NCBI GenBank assembly: GCA_903958915.1
Contig: CAJBVC010000686.1
Span: 1 to 13,314, forward strand
DNA length: 13,314 nucleotides
Origin: an uncultured beta proteobacterium
GTDB lineage: Bacteria; Pseudomonadota; Gammaproteobacteria; Burkholderiales; Burkholderiaceae_C
Reading direction: 5' to 3'
Both the position numbers and the translations under genes were made by a program. This document shows positions 1-7,433 of the stretch, piece by piece (position 1 is the first letter of the stretch; every line of letters begins with the position of its first letter). Below the pieces are notes generated by a model. The model ran no database searches, had not been told where the DNA came from, and saw only the letters and a program-made list of their open reading frames with translations.

Positions 1-201
1 AGTGGCGAGTTCGTGGTGGCCGACGCCCGAATTGCAGCGTTCAATGTTCTGGCCATACTTCAGTATTCCGGTGTCTGGCACCGACCGCGCAAGGGTTTAA
101 GGCTTGCTGATCTGATGGATTTGCAAGTGTCAGCCGCTTTGCAGCTCCTTGGTATACCAATGACGATCGGGGCGTTAGCGGAACAGGTTAAGCACAAATG
201 A
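1..201 (+). CDS. Probable TetR-family transcriptional regulator, C-terminal fragment
   Basis: Only the last 66 codons are present; the gene begins before the window and is open in frame from base 1. No DNA-binding domain is visible. The residues resemble the ligand-binding C-terminal end of TetR regulators: an Asp-Ala-Arg stretch leading into a hydrophobic helix, then a Trp-His-Arg-Pro motif, a Gly-Leu turn and a last helix ending in LLGI. This matches the family pattern in which a Trp-(Tyr/His)-Arg-Pro segment precedes the final dimerisation helix. Its stop codon overlaps the next gene's start (ATGA), so it is probably co-transcribed with the DJ-1 and RidA-like genes. A regulator at this place would be a natural candidate to control the locus. 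The family call rests on a short tail and would need the missing part to confirm. Confidence 0.6.
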   Translation, partial: SGEFVVADARIAAFNVLAILQYSGVWHRPRKGLRLADLMDLQVSAALQLLGIPMTIGALAEQVKHK

Positions 202-818
202 GTTTCGGTTTCCTGATTTACCCCGGTGTCGAAGAGCTTGACTTCCAGGGTCCATGGGAAATGGTAGGTATGTGGCATAAGTATGCCGATGGGCCAGCGC
301 CATGCTTGGTGGCTCGCAACCTGGACCCAGTTCGGTGCGCGCACGGGATGCGGGTCCTACCTGACGTAGATTTTGCCGGGGCAAGTCAGCTTAACCAGTT
401 ATTGATACCTGGTGGCTTTGCAGCGTTTGAAGAAATGAAGCGACCTGATGTCTGTAATTTCGTGCAGAGACACGCACAGGCCGGCACAACGCTAATGTCG
501 GTGTGCTCGGGCAGCTTTATCTTGTTAGGTGCAAACGTGCTCTCGGGGCGACGCGCATGCACCAACTGGAAGGTCATTGACAAGTTGCGGCAAGCCGGAA
601 TCGAAGTCGTCGAAGAACGTTATACGCGTGATGGTTCTGTTTGGACTTCAGCTGGGGTATCGGCAGGCATAGATATGTTGCTTGCCTATATTGCTTTCAC
701 ACAAGGTGAGGACGTCGCATCTTCAGTTCAGTTGCATGCAGAGTATTTTCCGGAAGGCCGCATTTATGGTCATCATCGCAAGGCGCAACCAGTGCCGACC
801 TATATTGCGAGGGCGTGA
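198..818 (+). CDS. DJ-1/PfpI family protein, isonitrile hydratase-like
   Basis: A 206-residue cytoplasmic protein of the DJ-1/PfpI (class I glutamine amidotransferase-like) fold. The N-terminal strand GFLIYPGVEELDFQGP carries the conserved acidic residue at Asp15. PGG at 71-73 is the usual glycine turn, and the nucleophile elbow SVCSGS puts the reactive cysteine at Cys103. Overall order and length match isonitrile hydratase (InhA, about 228 residues), which hydrates R-NC to an N-substituted formamide using Asp and Cys. Here the residue after the cysteine is Ser104 rather than the Thr of InhA, and the usual His-Trp pair of the RATxHW segment is Asn-Trp (123-124), so substrate or activity may differ. 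The start overlaps the preceding stop by 4 bases, suggesting translational coupling; the upstream ribosome binding site is weak. It is paralogous to the gene at 12284. The fold is certain, the reaction is not. Confidence 0.85.
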   Translation: MSFGFLIYPGVEELDFQGPWEMVGMWHKYADGPAPCLVARNLDPVRCAHGMRVLPDVDFAGASQLNQLLIPGGFAAFEEMKRPDVCNFVQRHAQAGTTLMSVCSGSFILLGANVLSGRRACTNWKVIDKLRQAGIEVVEERYTRDGSVWTSAGVSAGIDMLLAYIAFTQGEDVASSVQLHAEYFPEGRIYGHHRKAQPVPTYIARA

Positions 819-821
819 TTG

Positions 822-1223
822 ATGGTGACCGAGCGTCAGAAAGTGCCTGCCCTAACGGCATGGGCTGACCAACTAGCCTACTCTCGCGCCGTCAAAGTAG
901 GAACACAAGTGTTCGTTTCAGGTACTTTGCCCGTGGATTCTCAAGGGCAGCTTGTGGGTGGCAACGACGTTTATCTGCAAACCCGCCAAGTCCTGCGGCT
1001 GATTCTAAGTGCTTTGGTTGAAGTCGGAGCAAGCGAGAAAGAAGTGGTACGTCTGCGCGTGTATCTAAGAGATTATGCCGATTTTGCTGATATTGCTAGG
1101 GCGCAATTCGAGATGTTTGAGGCGGTCAGGCCAGCTTGCACCTTTGTTCTGACCAGTTTCGTCAGCCCTGATTTCAGGGTTCAAATGGACGCAGATGCCA
1201 TTCTCGTAAGTGACGCGTTTTAG
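822..1223 (+). CDS. RidA/YjgF/UK114 family protein with altered active site
   Basis: A 133-residue soluble protein of the RidA (YjgF/YER057c/UK114) family, whose canonical members deaminate reactive enamine/imine intermediates as trimers. Family marks include VFVSGTLPVD at 31-40, a long central helix (residues 48-70), VRLRVYLRDYADF at 76-88, and the C-terminal RPACT...VQMDADAI strand pair. In E. coli RidA the substrate-binding Arg105 and Glu120 lie in these last strands; by alignment they are Cys106 and Gln121 here, so classical imine deamination is doubtful. The ATG at 822 is chosen; a TTG at 819 directly follows the upstream stop and is possible, since GAGGG at 809-813 could serve either. 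It lies three bases after the DJ-1 gene and is probably in its operon. RidA-fold relatives occur beside amine and amide catabolic genes, which fits this setting. Confidence 0.85.
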   Translation: MVTERQKVPALTAWADQLAYSRAVKVGTQVFVSGTLPVDSQGQLVGGNDVYLQTRQVLRLILSALVEVGASEKEVVRLRVYLRDYADFADIARAQFEMFEAVRPACTFVLTSFVSPDFRVQMDADAILVSDAF

Positions 1224-1820
1224 GCAACCGATCTTCGGCTGATAGGCGCCATATTCGCTGCCTACGAACATTTAGGTCGGATATCACTTTTCAGAATGCA
1301 AGTAAATCGCCCCGGCCTTTGAGGAAGCTCGAACCTTGGAGGGAGCGGAGCCACGAGTAGCAAAGTCTTATCTGTTTCCCATGGCCAGTATCGTGGCCGA
1401 GATTCCCGACCATCAGCGGATGGGTAAGCGCCGCTCGCACAGTTCGGCAAGCGCCGAGTAAACAGCACCAAAAATCCCTGGTAAGCCGGGCAGGGCGTTC
1501 CGAATAACTCAAGCGAACAGCCTCTGAGTGCATCTGGAAAATTGACGTCAACCGTCCCAGCGCTCCGTCAGACCGAAAGCGAATAGCAGTTCGACCACAT
1601 GTCCCCGCGCATGAAGCGCGTGCTGGAGCCAGCCTTCCAAGGCTCATCCAATATTTCCCACCAACAAAGGCGCAACAAGCGCGGCAACCCAAAAGTTCAA
1701 GCGCTTTGCCTGCCAATGAGTTTCTACTGACCGGCGTTGCTTCAGCTACGTACGCTCCTCGATTTCCTCAGCGCCAGATTGTCGAAATATCCAGTTCTCG
1801 AAATGCAACGTTCCATCACC
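1224..1820. other. Intergenic stretch without an intact recognisable gene
   Basis: About 600 bases between the RidA-like gene and the receptor control region. Open frames exist on the minus strand (141 codons within 1291-1716, 69 codons within 1262-1471), but neither gives a convincing full protein or a good start signal. Around 1380-1513 the minus strand, read with one frame change, resembles the tail of a LysR-type regulator (see findings), so this may be a decayed gene. A short CCGATCTTCGG inverted repeat at 1228-1238 lies just after the RidA-like stop but has no T-run, so it is not called a terminator. No tRNA, rRNA or insertion-sequence end was seen. Confidence 0.5.
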
Positions 1821-1846
1821 GTTATTTTACCGAACGATAAAAAAAC
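1821..1846. promoter_or_regulatory. Candidate operator: 26-bp imperfect palindrome before the TonB receptor gene
   Basis: Ten of thirteen base pairs are symmetric about the centre between 1833 and 1834. Half-sites are GTTATTTTACCG and, on the other strand, GTTTTTTTATCG. The core TTTTACCG-AA-CGATAAAA has the ACCG/CGGT-like spacing common in operators of TetR-family regulators. It ends two bases before the candidate -35 hexamer at 1849, where a bound protein could act on transcription of the receptor. The binding protein is inferred only; the TetR-like fragment at the window start is the obvious candidate. Confidence 0.45.
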
Positions 1847-1848
1847 AA

Positions 1849-1877
1849 TTGATCAATAGAGGTTTATATGGCATATT
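1849..1877 (+). promoter_or_regulatory. Candidate sigma-70 promoter for the TonB receptor gene
   Basis: TTGATC at 1849-1854 matches the -35 consensus at four of six positions, and CATATT at 1872-1877 matches the -10 consensus at four of six, with an ideal 17-base spacer. The -35 lies inside a perfect 10-bp palindrome ATTGATCAAT (1848-1857). The surrounding DNA is clearly AT-richer than the neighbouring genes, as expected for a promoter. The predicted transcript would begin about 20 bases before the receptor start codon. Confidence 0.4.
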
Positions 1878-1904
1878 AGTGTTCCCAACTTCAAGGGCCC
1901 CATC

Positions 1905-4289
1905 ATGCGTATCGCTACTTCACTTCGCTTTTTTCCGCCAACCCTGATCGCTCTGGCTGCGCAAGCTGCCCTTGCTCAGGCAGCGCCTCCAACATCCACC
2001 GCAACTGCAGATGCAGAGGTGGGAGAACTAAGGTCTGTTGTTGTCACCGCTCAACGACGCAACGAGCGCATTCAGGATGTGCCGATCACTATGTCCGCTT
2101 TTACCGGTGACACGTTAAAGCAACTCGGAGCAACCAAGCTCGAGGATGTAGCCGACTCGGTTTCCAACGTCTCTATGTTCAAGATGGCATCAGGTCAACC
2201 CACCTGGATCATCCGAGGCGTCGGGCTTACCGATTTCAGCCCAAATAACACTCCTACCGCTGCCGTTTATCAAGATGATGTCTATCTGACGTCTACTGCG
2301 ATGAGTCAGCTTTCGATGTTTGACATTCAACGCGTTGAGGTTCTCAAGGGGCCACAGGGTGGTATGTACGGTCGTAATGCCAGTGGTGGTGCTGTGAAGG
2401 TCATGAGCGTCAGGCCCGAGCTCGGTGTTGAAGAAAAGACCCTTTCCATGTCAGCTGACAACTGGAGACGCGTGACCTTCGGAGGCAGCTTGTCAACTAC
2501 CTTGAAACCTGACACCCTGGCCACCCGGATTGCATTCAATGCCACCAGAGGAATCGGATCTGAAGCAGGTCCTAACCAACTCGTCAACTATGGGCGCAAT
2601 TACGGTTCGCCCGACAGTATGGCGATCCGCGTCTCAAACACACTAAAGCTGTCGCGGGAGAACTCGCTCACGCTTATCGTGGATGCAGCCAATGACAAAA
2701 GTGAAACGCCGCGTCTGACCGCGCTAGGGGTTTATTCAGTCCCACCTCCCCTAAAGCAGACGGTATGCGGCCCTCTTATGGCTGGACTGATTGACAATGT
2801 CAACTGCGCGTCTTATGCGCAGCTGACGCAAATATTTGCCACCGGAAGCAGTGATCAAAGTCCATCCCGCGCCAACCCGGGCGAGTCTTCGTTGTCTGAC
2901 CCATTTGGTCAGGTCAGTGTCAAAACCACTGGGGCTACCTTGCAAGGCCAGTTTAAGGTTGGCGGACTCGATCTGATCAGCATTACAAACCTCCGAAACT
3001 TTGACTACGGGCGTTCACTTGATGGAGATGCTTCGAGGGGTGAATATGCACACCAAGTTTCGATGACGAACTTCAAAGTTGGCTCACAAGAGCTTCGACT
3101 GCAACAGAACGAGGGCAACTTCAAGTGGGCTGGCGGTCTGAGCTACGCGAAGGACGATCTCCACGAGGATCGCGCATTTCTGTTCCGGGATGCCAAGTTC
3201 AAGGTGGGGAGCTTCGCCGCCTATGGTGTCAAGAACGCCTCCGAGTTGATCGCCAGCCTGCGCTATGACCAACTTACTACTTCCAGTTCCGCATTTGGCC
3301 AGCTTGACTGGGGATTTGCACCGATGTGGAACCTGGGTGGCTCGCTGCGGTATACCAACGAGAACAAAACATACCGCAACGGCGGATTCGGCTTCGACGA
3401 ACATAGTGGGCCGATCGCCGCCTCGGTGCTGCCGATTGCGAATAACACCTTGCAAGCCGATTATCAACTCGATAACCACTGGTCGGGCGGTATCAACTTG
3501 CGCTGGCAGCCTGATCGGCAAACGACAGTGTACGGTTCACTGCAGCGTGGTTTCAAGGTTGGTGGCTTCTTTGGTGGCTTCCCGCTCAACGGAACCGCCG
3601 CGATACTGCCCTACAAAGAAGAGACCAATGATGCGCTTGAGCTTGGCTGGAAGTGGACAGTGCCCAATCGCCGATTTGGTGTCAATGCCGCTGTCTTCGA
3701 GTATCAATACCAAGATGCACAGGCGTTCACCACGGTCTTCAGCAGTTTGCTCAATGGGCCCGTCACACGCTTGGACAATATAGGACGCGCCAAGCACCAG
3801 GGTGTCGAGATCGAGACCTTCTGGCAACCATCGGATGCTCTGCGTGTGGACGCGTCGCTGGGCTATCTTGAAGCCAAGTTTCTCGATGACAAGCCTTACT
3901 ACACCAACGACGGAAAGGCGGCAAGTTATAAGGATCAACAGAGGATTTACGCACCGAAGTGGAGCTGGACACTGCGCGGCCACTACGACGTACCACTCAA
4001 CAGTGGCGCTAATGTACGCATGAGCATGGGGGTCAATGGCCGTACTGACGCCAGCCAAGGTGCAGGATCTCCAGTAGACGCCGCTCTACTAGCTTTGCCC
4101 GGTTACGTCCTGGTCAACGCACGTGTGGCCTACGACGCACCCAATGACCGTTGGCAACTTGCGTTCTTCGGCAAGAACCTGACAAACACTGCCGTCATTG
4201 CATCACCATCCAGCGATGGATTGAGCGGCTACGCGCGCATGTACGGTGAGCCACGCACTTTTGGCATCGAAGGACGATATTCCTTCTAA
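1905..4289 (+). CDS. TonB-dependent outer-membrane receptor
   Basis: A 794-residue outer-membrane active transporter powered by TonB/ExbB/ExbD, which are not encoded here. Residues 1-27 form a signal peptide (Arg near the start, hydrophobic core, cleavage near ALAQAA). SVVVTAQRR at 44-52 is the TonB-box region. The plug domain follows, with VPITMSAF at 59-66, IRGVG at 103-107 and the hallmark VEVLKGPQGGMYGRNASGG at 144-162. The rest is a 22-strand-type barrel ending in the aromatic residue typical of barrel proteins (YSF-COOH). Cys288 and Cys301 are close enough to form a disulfide in an external loop. There is no N-terminal signalling extension, so no partner ECF sigma factor is expected. 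AAGGG at 1893-1897 sits 7 bases before the ATG. Its plug sequence resembles the large proteobacterial group that imports siderophores, vitamins and diverse organic molecules; the substrate cannot be named. The neighbouring ABC importer suggests a peptide-like or metal-chelating compound. Confidence 0.93.
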   Translation: MRIATSLRFFPPTLIALAAQAALAQAAPPTSTATADAEVGELRSVVVTAQRRNERIQDVPITMSAFTGDTLKQLGATKLEDVADSVSNVSMFKMASGQPTWIIRGVGLTDFSPNNTPTAAVYQDDVYLTSTAMSQLSMFDIQRVEVLKGPQGGMYGRNASGGAVKVMSVRPELGVEEKTLSMSADNWRRVTFGGSLSTTLKPDTLATRIAFNATRGIGSEAGPNQLVNYGRNYGSPDSMAIRVSNTLKLSRENSLTLIVDAANDKSETPRLTALGVYSVPPPLKQTVCGPLMAGLIDNVNCASYAQLTQIFATGSSDQSPSRANPGESSLSDPFGQVSVKTTGATLQGQFKVGGLDLISITNLRNFDYGRSLDGDASRGEYAHQVSMTNFKVGSQELRLQQNEGNFKWAGGLSYAKDDLHEDRAFLFRDAKFKVGSFAAYGVKNASELIASLRYDQLTTSSSAFGQLDWGFAPMWNLGGSLRYTNENKTYRNGGFGFDEHSGPIAASVLPIANNTLQADYQLDNHWSGGINLRWQPDRQTTVYGSLQRGFKVGGFFGGFPLNGTAAILPYKEETNDALELGWKWTVPNRRFGVNAAVFEYQYQDAQAFTTVFSSLLNGPVTRLDNIGRAKHQGVEIETFWQPSDALRVDASLGYLEAKFLDDKPYYTNDGKAASYKDQQRIYAPKWSWTLRGHYDVPLNSGANVRMSMGVNGRTDASQGAGSPVDAALLALPGYVLVNARVAYDAPNDRWQLAFFGKNLTNTAVIASPSSDGLSGYARMYGEPRTFGIEGRYSF

Positions 4290-4613
4290 AAGACAAGCAG
4301 GCACGCTGGCTCTATCGGCGGGCAGCTGAACACAGAGGCTCATTGCCCGGGTTCATCTGGGCAATGGGAGTTCGGACAACTTTCTCGCAAATGTTAGCCT
4401 AGTGACAGTCAGAGTAACCCAGCTCTATCAAGGAGCGCGAAGGAAGTGTCCTGTGACTCGTCTCATTGACGTACCTGCTATGACTCGACTAACTGAGGCG
4501 GCCGATCTCGTCCCACGGACGGACAGACCAAAAGTTGTGTTTCGATTCACTCGAAGCGCTCATGCTCCACTGTTGCGGCGTATGGTTTAGGTAGATGAGA
4601 CAGAGGAACCGCG
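4290..4613. other. Intergenic region between receptor and operon
   Basis: 324 bases with no convincing gene. A 62-codon GTG-start frame at 4402-4590 has no recognisable composition or ribosome binding site and is not called. The region contains the hairpin at 4341-4366, two copies of TGACTCG (4454-4460 and 4481-4487) and a TTCGA-5-TCGAA inverted repeat (4541-4555). These could be control sites for the operon starting at 4614. I could not identify a confident promoter; TTGACG at 4466-4471 lacks a good partner -10. Confidence 0.5.
4341..4366 (+). terminator. Hairpin downstream of the receptor gene, possible terminator
   Basis: CATTGCCC at 4341-4348 and GGGCAATG at 4359-4366 form a perfect 8-bp stem with a 10-base loop, 51 bases after the receptor stop codon. 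The usual run of T residues is missing, so it is not a classical Rho-independent terminator. It may stabilise the 3' end or cause partial termination between receptor and operon. Confidence 0.4.
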
Positions 4614-5846
4614 ATGAAAGTAGATCAATTGAATATCAACCCTTTAGCGGGTGGCCCAAATAGGCCGTGGACGCCGCCGCATGACCTGTTAAAGAACCTT
4701 GGAGCTGCTGCACCTGAATTCGCAGAACTGCGCCGGGACCTGCATCGCCACCCCGAGTTAGGGTTGGCCGAGCTTAGAACTTCACAACGTGTTGCCGATT
4801 CCCTTTCCGCTTGGGGCTACGACGTTTATTGCGGATTGGCCACCACGGGTGTTGTCGCCACGCTGCGTCGAGGGTCAGGTGACAAGCGTTTGGGCTTGAG
4901 GGCCGATATGGACGCGCTGCCGATTCAAGAGGCCAGTGGGCGACAGTGGACGAGCGTGCATGACGGTGTGATGCATGCCTGTGGGCATGACGGCCATACG
5001 GCGATACTGCTTGCGGCTGCGCGCCATCTGGCTGAAGACAGCGAATTTTCAGGAACATTGCACCTGATCTTTCAGCCGGCAGAGGAGTACCCCGGTGGAG
5101 CTAAGCTGATGGTGGAGCAGGGCCTATTTGACAAGTTTCCCTGCGACGCTGTGTTCGCAATGCACAACATGCCAGGCATCGAGCAGGGCCGACTCGTGTT
5201 TCGCGAAGGCCCGGCTATGGCGTCTTCTGACGATGTCACGATTACGCTGCATGGACTGGGCGGCCACGCTGCTTCACCTCACCGCACATCAGACCCCATC
5301 GTCGCCGCAGCTGCCATCGTGATGGCTTTACAGACCATCGTTTCGCGCAATATGGATCCTCAACAGGCGGCCATAGTCACGGTGGGGGCAGTTCATGCCG
5401 GAAGCGCAAACAATGTGATTCCGGAGGTCGCCAGACTGGAACTGAGCGTGCGAGCTCTGGACCCAGGGGTTCGCGACTTGCTGGAGCAGCGTATCCACGC
5501 TGTGGTCCAAGGCCAGGCCGCGAGTTTTGGTGTGCGTGCAGTAGTGGACTACCGCAGGGACTATCCAGTGCTTGTCAATTCCCAGCAGGAAACAGAATTC
5601 GCACGTGGGGTGGGCGCAGAACTGTTTGGAGAGGACGGCATAGAGCGCCAGGGTCCAGCTATCACTGGCAGTGAAGACTTTGCGGTGATGTTGCAGCATC
5701 GTCCCGGTAGTTACGTACTCATCGGAAATGGTGCAGGTGATGGACATTGCATGCTACATAACGCTGACTACGACTTCAACGACGAAATTCTCGCCGTAGG
5801 AGCTGCTTTCTGGGTCAGGTTGACCGAGCGCTTTCTAAGCAGCTAA
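4614..5846 (+). CDS. M20D-family metal-dependent amidohydrolase/carboxypeptidase
   Basis: A 410-residue hydrolase of peptidase family M20, subfamily D (relatives: hippurate hydrolase, N-acyl-amino-acid amidohydrolases, plant IAA-amino-acid hydrolases). It cuts the amide bond between an acyl group and an amine or amino acid using a two-metal centre. Visible signatures are LRRDLHRHPELG at 39-50, LRADMDALPIQE at 95-106, MHACGHDGHTA at 120-130, QPAEE at 154-158 and AMHNMPG at 182-188. TGSEDFAVML at 351-360 and LHNADYDF at 381-388 complete the set. By family alignment the metal ligands are Cys123, His125, Glu158, His184 and His382, with Glu157 as general base, so the active site is complete. There is no signal peptide, so it acts in the cytoplasm. 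About 35 residues precede the usual domain start. AGAGGA at 4602-4607 supports the ATG. It is the first gene of the import operon, 18 bases before the binding-protein start chosen here, so it probably processes the imported compound. Confidence 0.93.
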   Translation: MKVDQLNINPLAGGPNRPWTPPHDLLKNLGAAAPEFAELRRDLHRHPELGLAELRTSQRVADSLSAWGYDVYCGLATTGVVATLRRGSGDKRLGLRADMDALPIQEASGRQWTSVHDGVMHACGHDGHTAILLAAARHLAEDSEFSGTLHLIFQPAEEYPGGAKLMVEQGLFDKFPCDAVFAMHNMPGIEQGRLVFREGPAMASSDDVTITLHGLGGHAASPHRTSDPIVAAAAIVMALQTIVSRNMDPQQAAIVTVGAVHAGSANNVIPEVARLELSVRALDPGVRDLLEQRIHAVVQGQAASFGVRAVVDYRRDYPVLVNSQQETEFARGVGAELFGEDGIERQGPAITGSEDFAVMLQHRPGSYVLIGNGAGDGHCMLHNADYDFNDEILAVGAAFWVRLTERFLSS

Positions 5847-5854
5847 GTGTAAAT

Positions 5855-5858
5855 GGAG
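5855..5858 (+). promoter_or_regulatory. Ribosome binding site that sets the binding-protein start
   Basis: GGAG lies six bases before the ATG at 5865. A slightly longer frame starts at an ATG at 5853, which overlaps this site and has no good ribosome binding site of its own, so 5865 is preferred. Confidence 0.6.
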
Positions 5859-5864
5859 ACGACC

Positions 5865-7415
5865 ATGATATTGAACAGACGCCAAATTCTCACAGCCGGT
5901 ACCCTGGCCTGTGGGATCCCGCTGCCACTATTGGCGCAAAGCACCGGGGTGCTCAATATTGCACTCTTCCCCGAACCACCGACGCTTCTGGCCGCCTTTG
6001 GGGGGGTCGCCCCAGCGCAGTTGGTCAACGGCAACATTTATGAGAGCTTGCTACGCTTCGACGAGAAGCTGAAACCCCTGCCAAACTTGGCCACTAGCTG
6101 GACTGTGTCCAAAGATGCCTTAACCTATACATTCAAGCTCAAGCCTGGAGTCACTTGGCACGACGGCAAGCCATTCACAGCCTCTGATGTGGTCTACACA
6201 GCTGATGTGTTTATGCGTAAGCTCAATCCGCGCTTCAGATTGGCGCTCGAATTGGTGCAAAGCATTCAGGCGCTGGACGCACATACGGTGGAGTTCCGTT
6301 TGAGTTCACCGTACCCGCCGTTTCTGCAGCTGTTTGATGTCAGCACCTTTCCGATTGCTCCCAAGCATCAGTTTGATGGCAACGATCTAGCGCGTCCTCC
6401 AGCGGTGTCGCCCATAGGTACCGGGCCTTACAAGTTCAAGGAATGGCAACGTGGCTCGTTCATTCAACTTACGCGAAACTCAAACTATCACATCGCTGGC
6501 CTGCCATCTGTTGAAAGTGTCTATTTCCATGTGATTCCCGATGCCGCTTCGCGGGCAGCCGCATTCGAATCTGGCCGAGTCGACGTGCTACCAGGTGGCT
6601 CGGTTGAGTTTTTCGATGTTGGGCGTTTGAGCAAACTGCCAGGCGTGGCTGTCACCACCAAAGGGTCGGAAAAGTTGGCGCCCTTGGCCATGCTTTGGAT
6701 AAACCACCGCACTCCACTACTTCAGGATGTACGCGTGCGTCGTGCGCTGATGCACGCAATCGACCGTGATGGACTCGCCAAGGTGGCTTGGCAGGGTTTT
6801 GCAACGCCTTCCACAGGACCGTTGAACCGCTCGACTGCGTTTTACACCTCTAAGGTGAGCAGCTATCCGCATGACGCAACCAAGGCCAAGAAGCTACTGT
6901 CCGACGCGGGCTACAAGGGTGAACCAGTGCGCCTTCTAGGTCTTCCCTATGGGGAAGTCTGGACGCGCACGGCCGAGATGGTCAAGCAGAGCCTGCTGGC
7001 GGCTGGTTTCAATGTGCAGCAGGTTAACGCCGATCTGCCTGGTGTCGTTTCGCGGCAGTCAAATTGGGACTTTGACCTTGCGTTCACCTATTTCAACCAG
7101 TATGGTGACCCGGCGATCGGCGTTGCTCGCAACTACATCAGTAGTGAGATTCGCAAGGGATCGCCTTACAACAATGTTGGCGGCTATCAAAGCGCCAAGG
7201 TTGACGCAATGTTCGTGAGAGGCGCTCGCGAAAGTGACCCGAGCAAGCGTGCAGAGAGTTACGCCGAGGCGCAGCGCACGATGGTTGACGATGTGGCGGC
7301 AGTCTGGTTGCTGGATATGAACATTCCCACCGTCTATCGCACACGCATCGACAATCTCGTTAACAGTGCTTTGGGTTTGAACGACGGTCTGGCGCGTGCG
7401 ACTTTGCGCAACTAA
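5865..7415 (+). CDS. ABC transporter substrate-binding protein, family 5 (peptide/nickel type)
   Basis: A 516-residue periplasmic binding protein of SBP family 5 (DppA/OppA/NikA-like), which captures its ligand and delivers it to the permeases encoded next. The N-terminus MILNRRQILTAG has a twin-arginine pair at residues 5-6 before a hydrophobic stretch and a likely cut after LLA (about residue 24), so export by Tat is plausible. A TLAC-Gly at 13-17 is only a poor lipobox. Family marks include LPNLATSWTVS, the WHDGKPFTASDVVY segment, GTGPYKFKEWQRG, and the VRRALMHAIDRDGLA helix. Length is normal for the family. The ATG at 5865 is preferred to the in-frame ATG at 5853. Ligands of this family include di- and oligopeptides, nickel chelates, opines and glutathione; none can be chosen from sequence alone. 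The following permease gene starts 18 bases later. Confidence 0.93.
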   Translation: MILNRRQILTAGTLACGIPLPLLAQSTGVLNIALFPEPPTLLAAFGGVAPAQLVNGNIYESLLRFDEKLKPLPNLATSWTVSKDALTYTFKLKPGVTWHDGKPFTASDVVYTADVFMRKLNPRFRLALELVQSIQALDAHTVEFRLSSPYPPFLQLFDVSTFPIAPKHQFDGNDLARPPAVSPIGTGPYKFKEWQRGSFIQLTRNSNYHIAGLPSVESVYFHVIPDAASRAAAFESGRVDVLPGGSVEFFDVGRLSKLPGVAVTTKGSEKLAPLAMLWINHRTPLLQDVRVRRALMHAIDRDGLAKVAWQGFATPSTGPLNRSTAFYTSKVSSYPHDATKAKKLLSDAGYKGEPVRLLGLPYGEVWTRTAEMVKQSLLAAGFNVQQVNADLPGVVSRQSNWDFDLAFTYFNQYGDPAIGVARNYISSEIRKGSPYNNVGGYQSAKVDAMFVRGARESDPSKRAESYAEAQRTMVDDVAAVWLLDMNIPTVYRTRIDNLVNSALGLNDGLARATLRN

Positions 7416-7433
7416 GCCGAAAGACTGCAACCT

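Noticed and set aside
1300..1460. Possible insertion-sequence fragment in the 1224-1820 gap (a GKRRSHS-like + strand phrase)
   Set aside because: Too short, interrupted by stops and no terminal inverted repeats or target duplications were found.
1291..1716. 141-codon minus-strand open frame
   Set aside because: Odd composition rich in Cys, Arg and Ala, no family resemblance as a whole and no start signal; at most part of a decayed gene.
3084..3521. Long minus-strand frames inside the receptor gene (also 3537-4058)
   Set aside because: Shadows of the receptor coding frame; they lack family motifs and start signals.
4402..4590. 62-codon GTG-start open frame between the receptor and the M20 gene
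   Set aside because: No ribosome binding site, no recognisable motif, and it lies in a stretch that looks like a control region.
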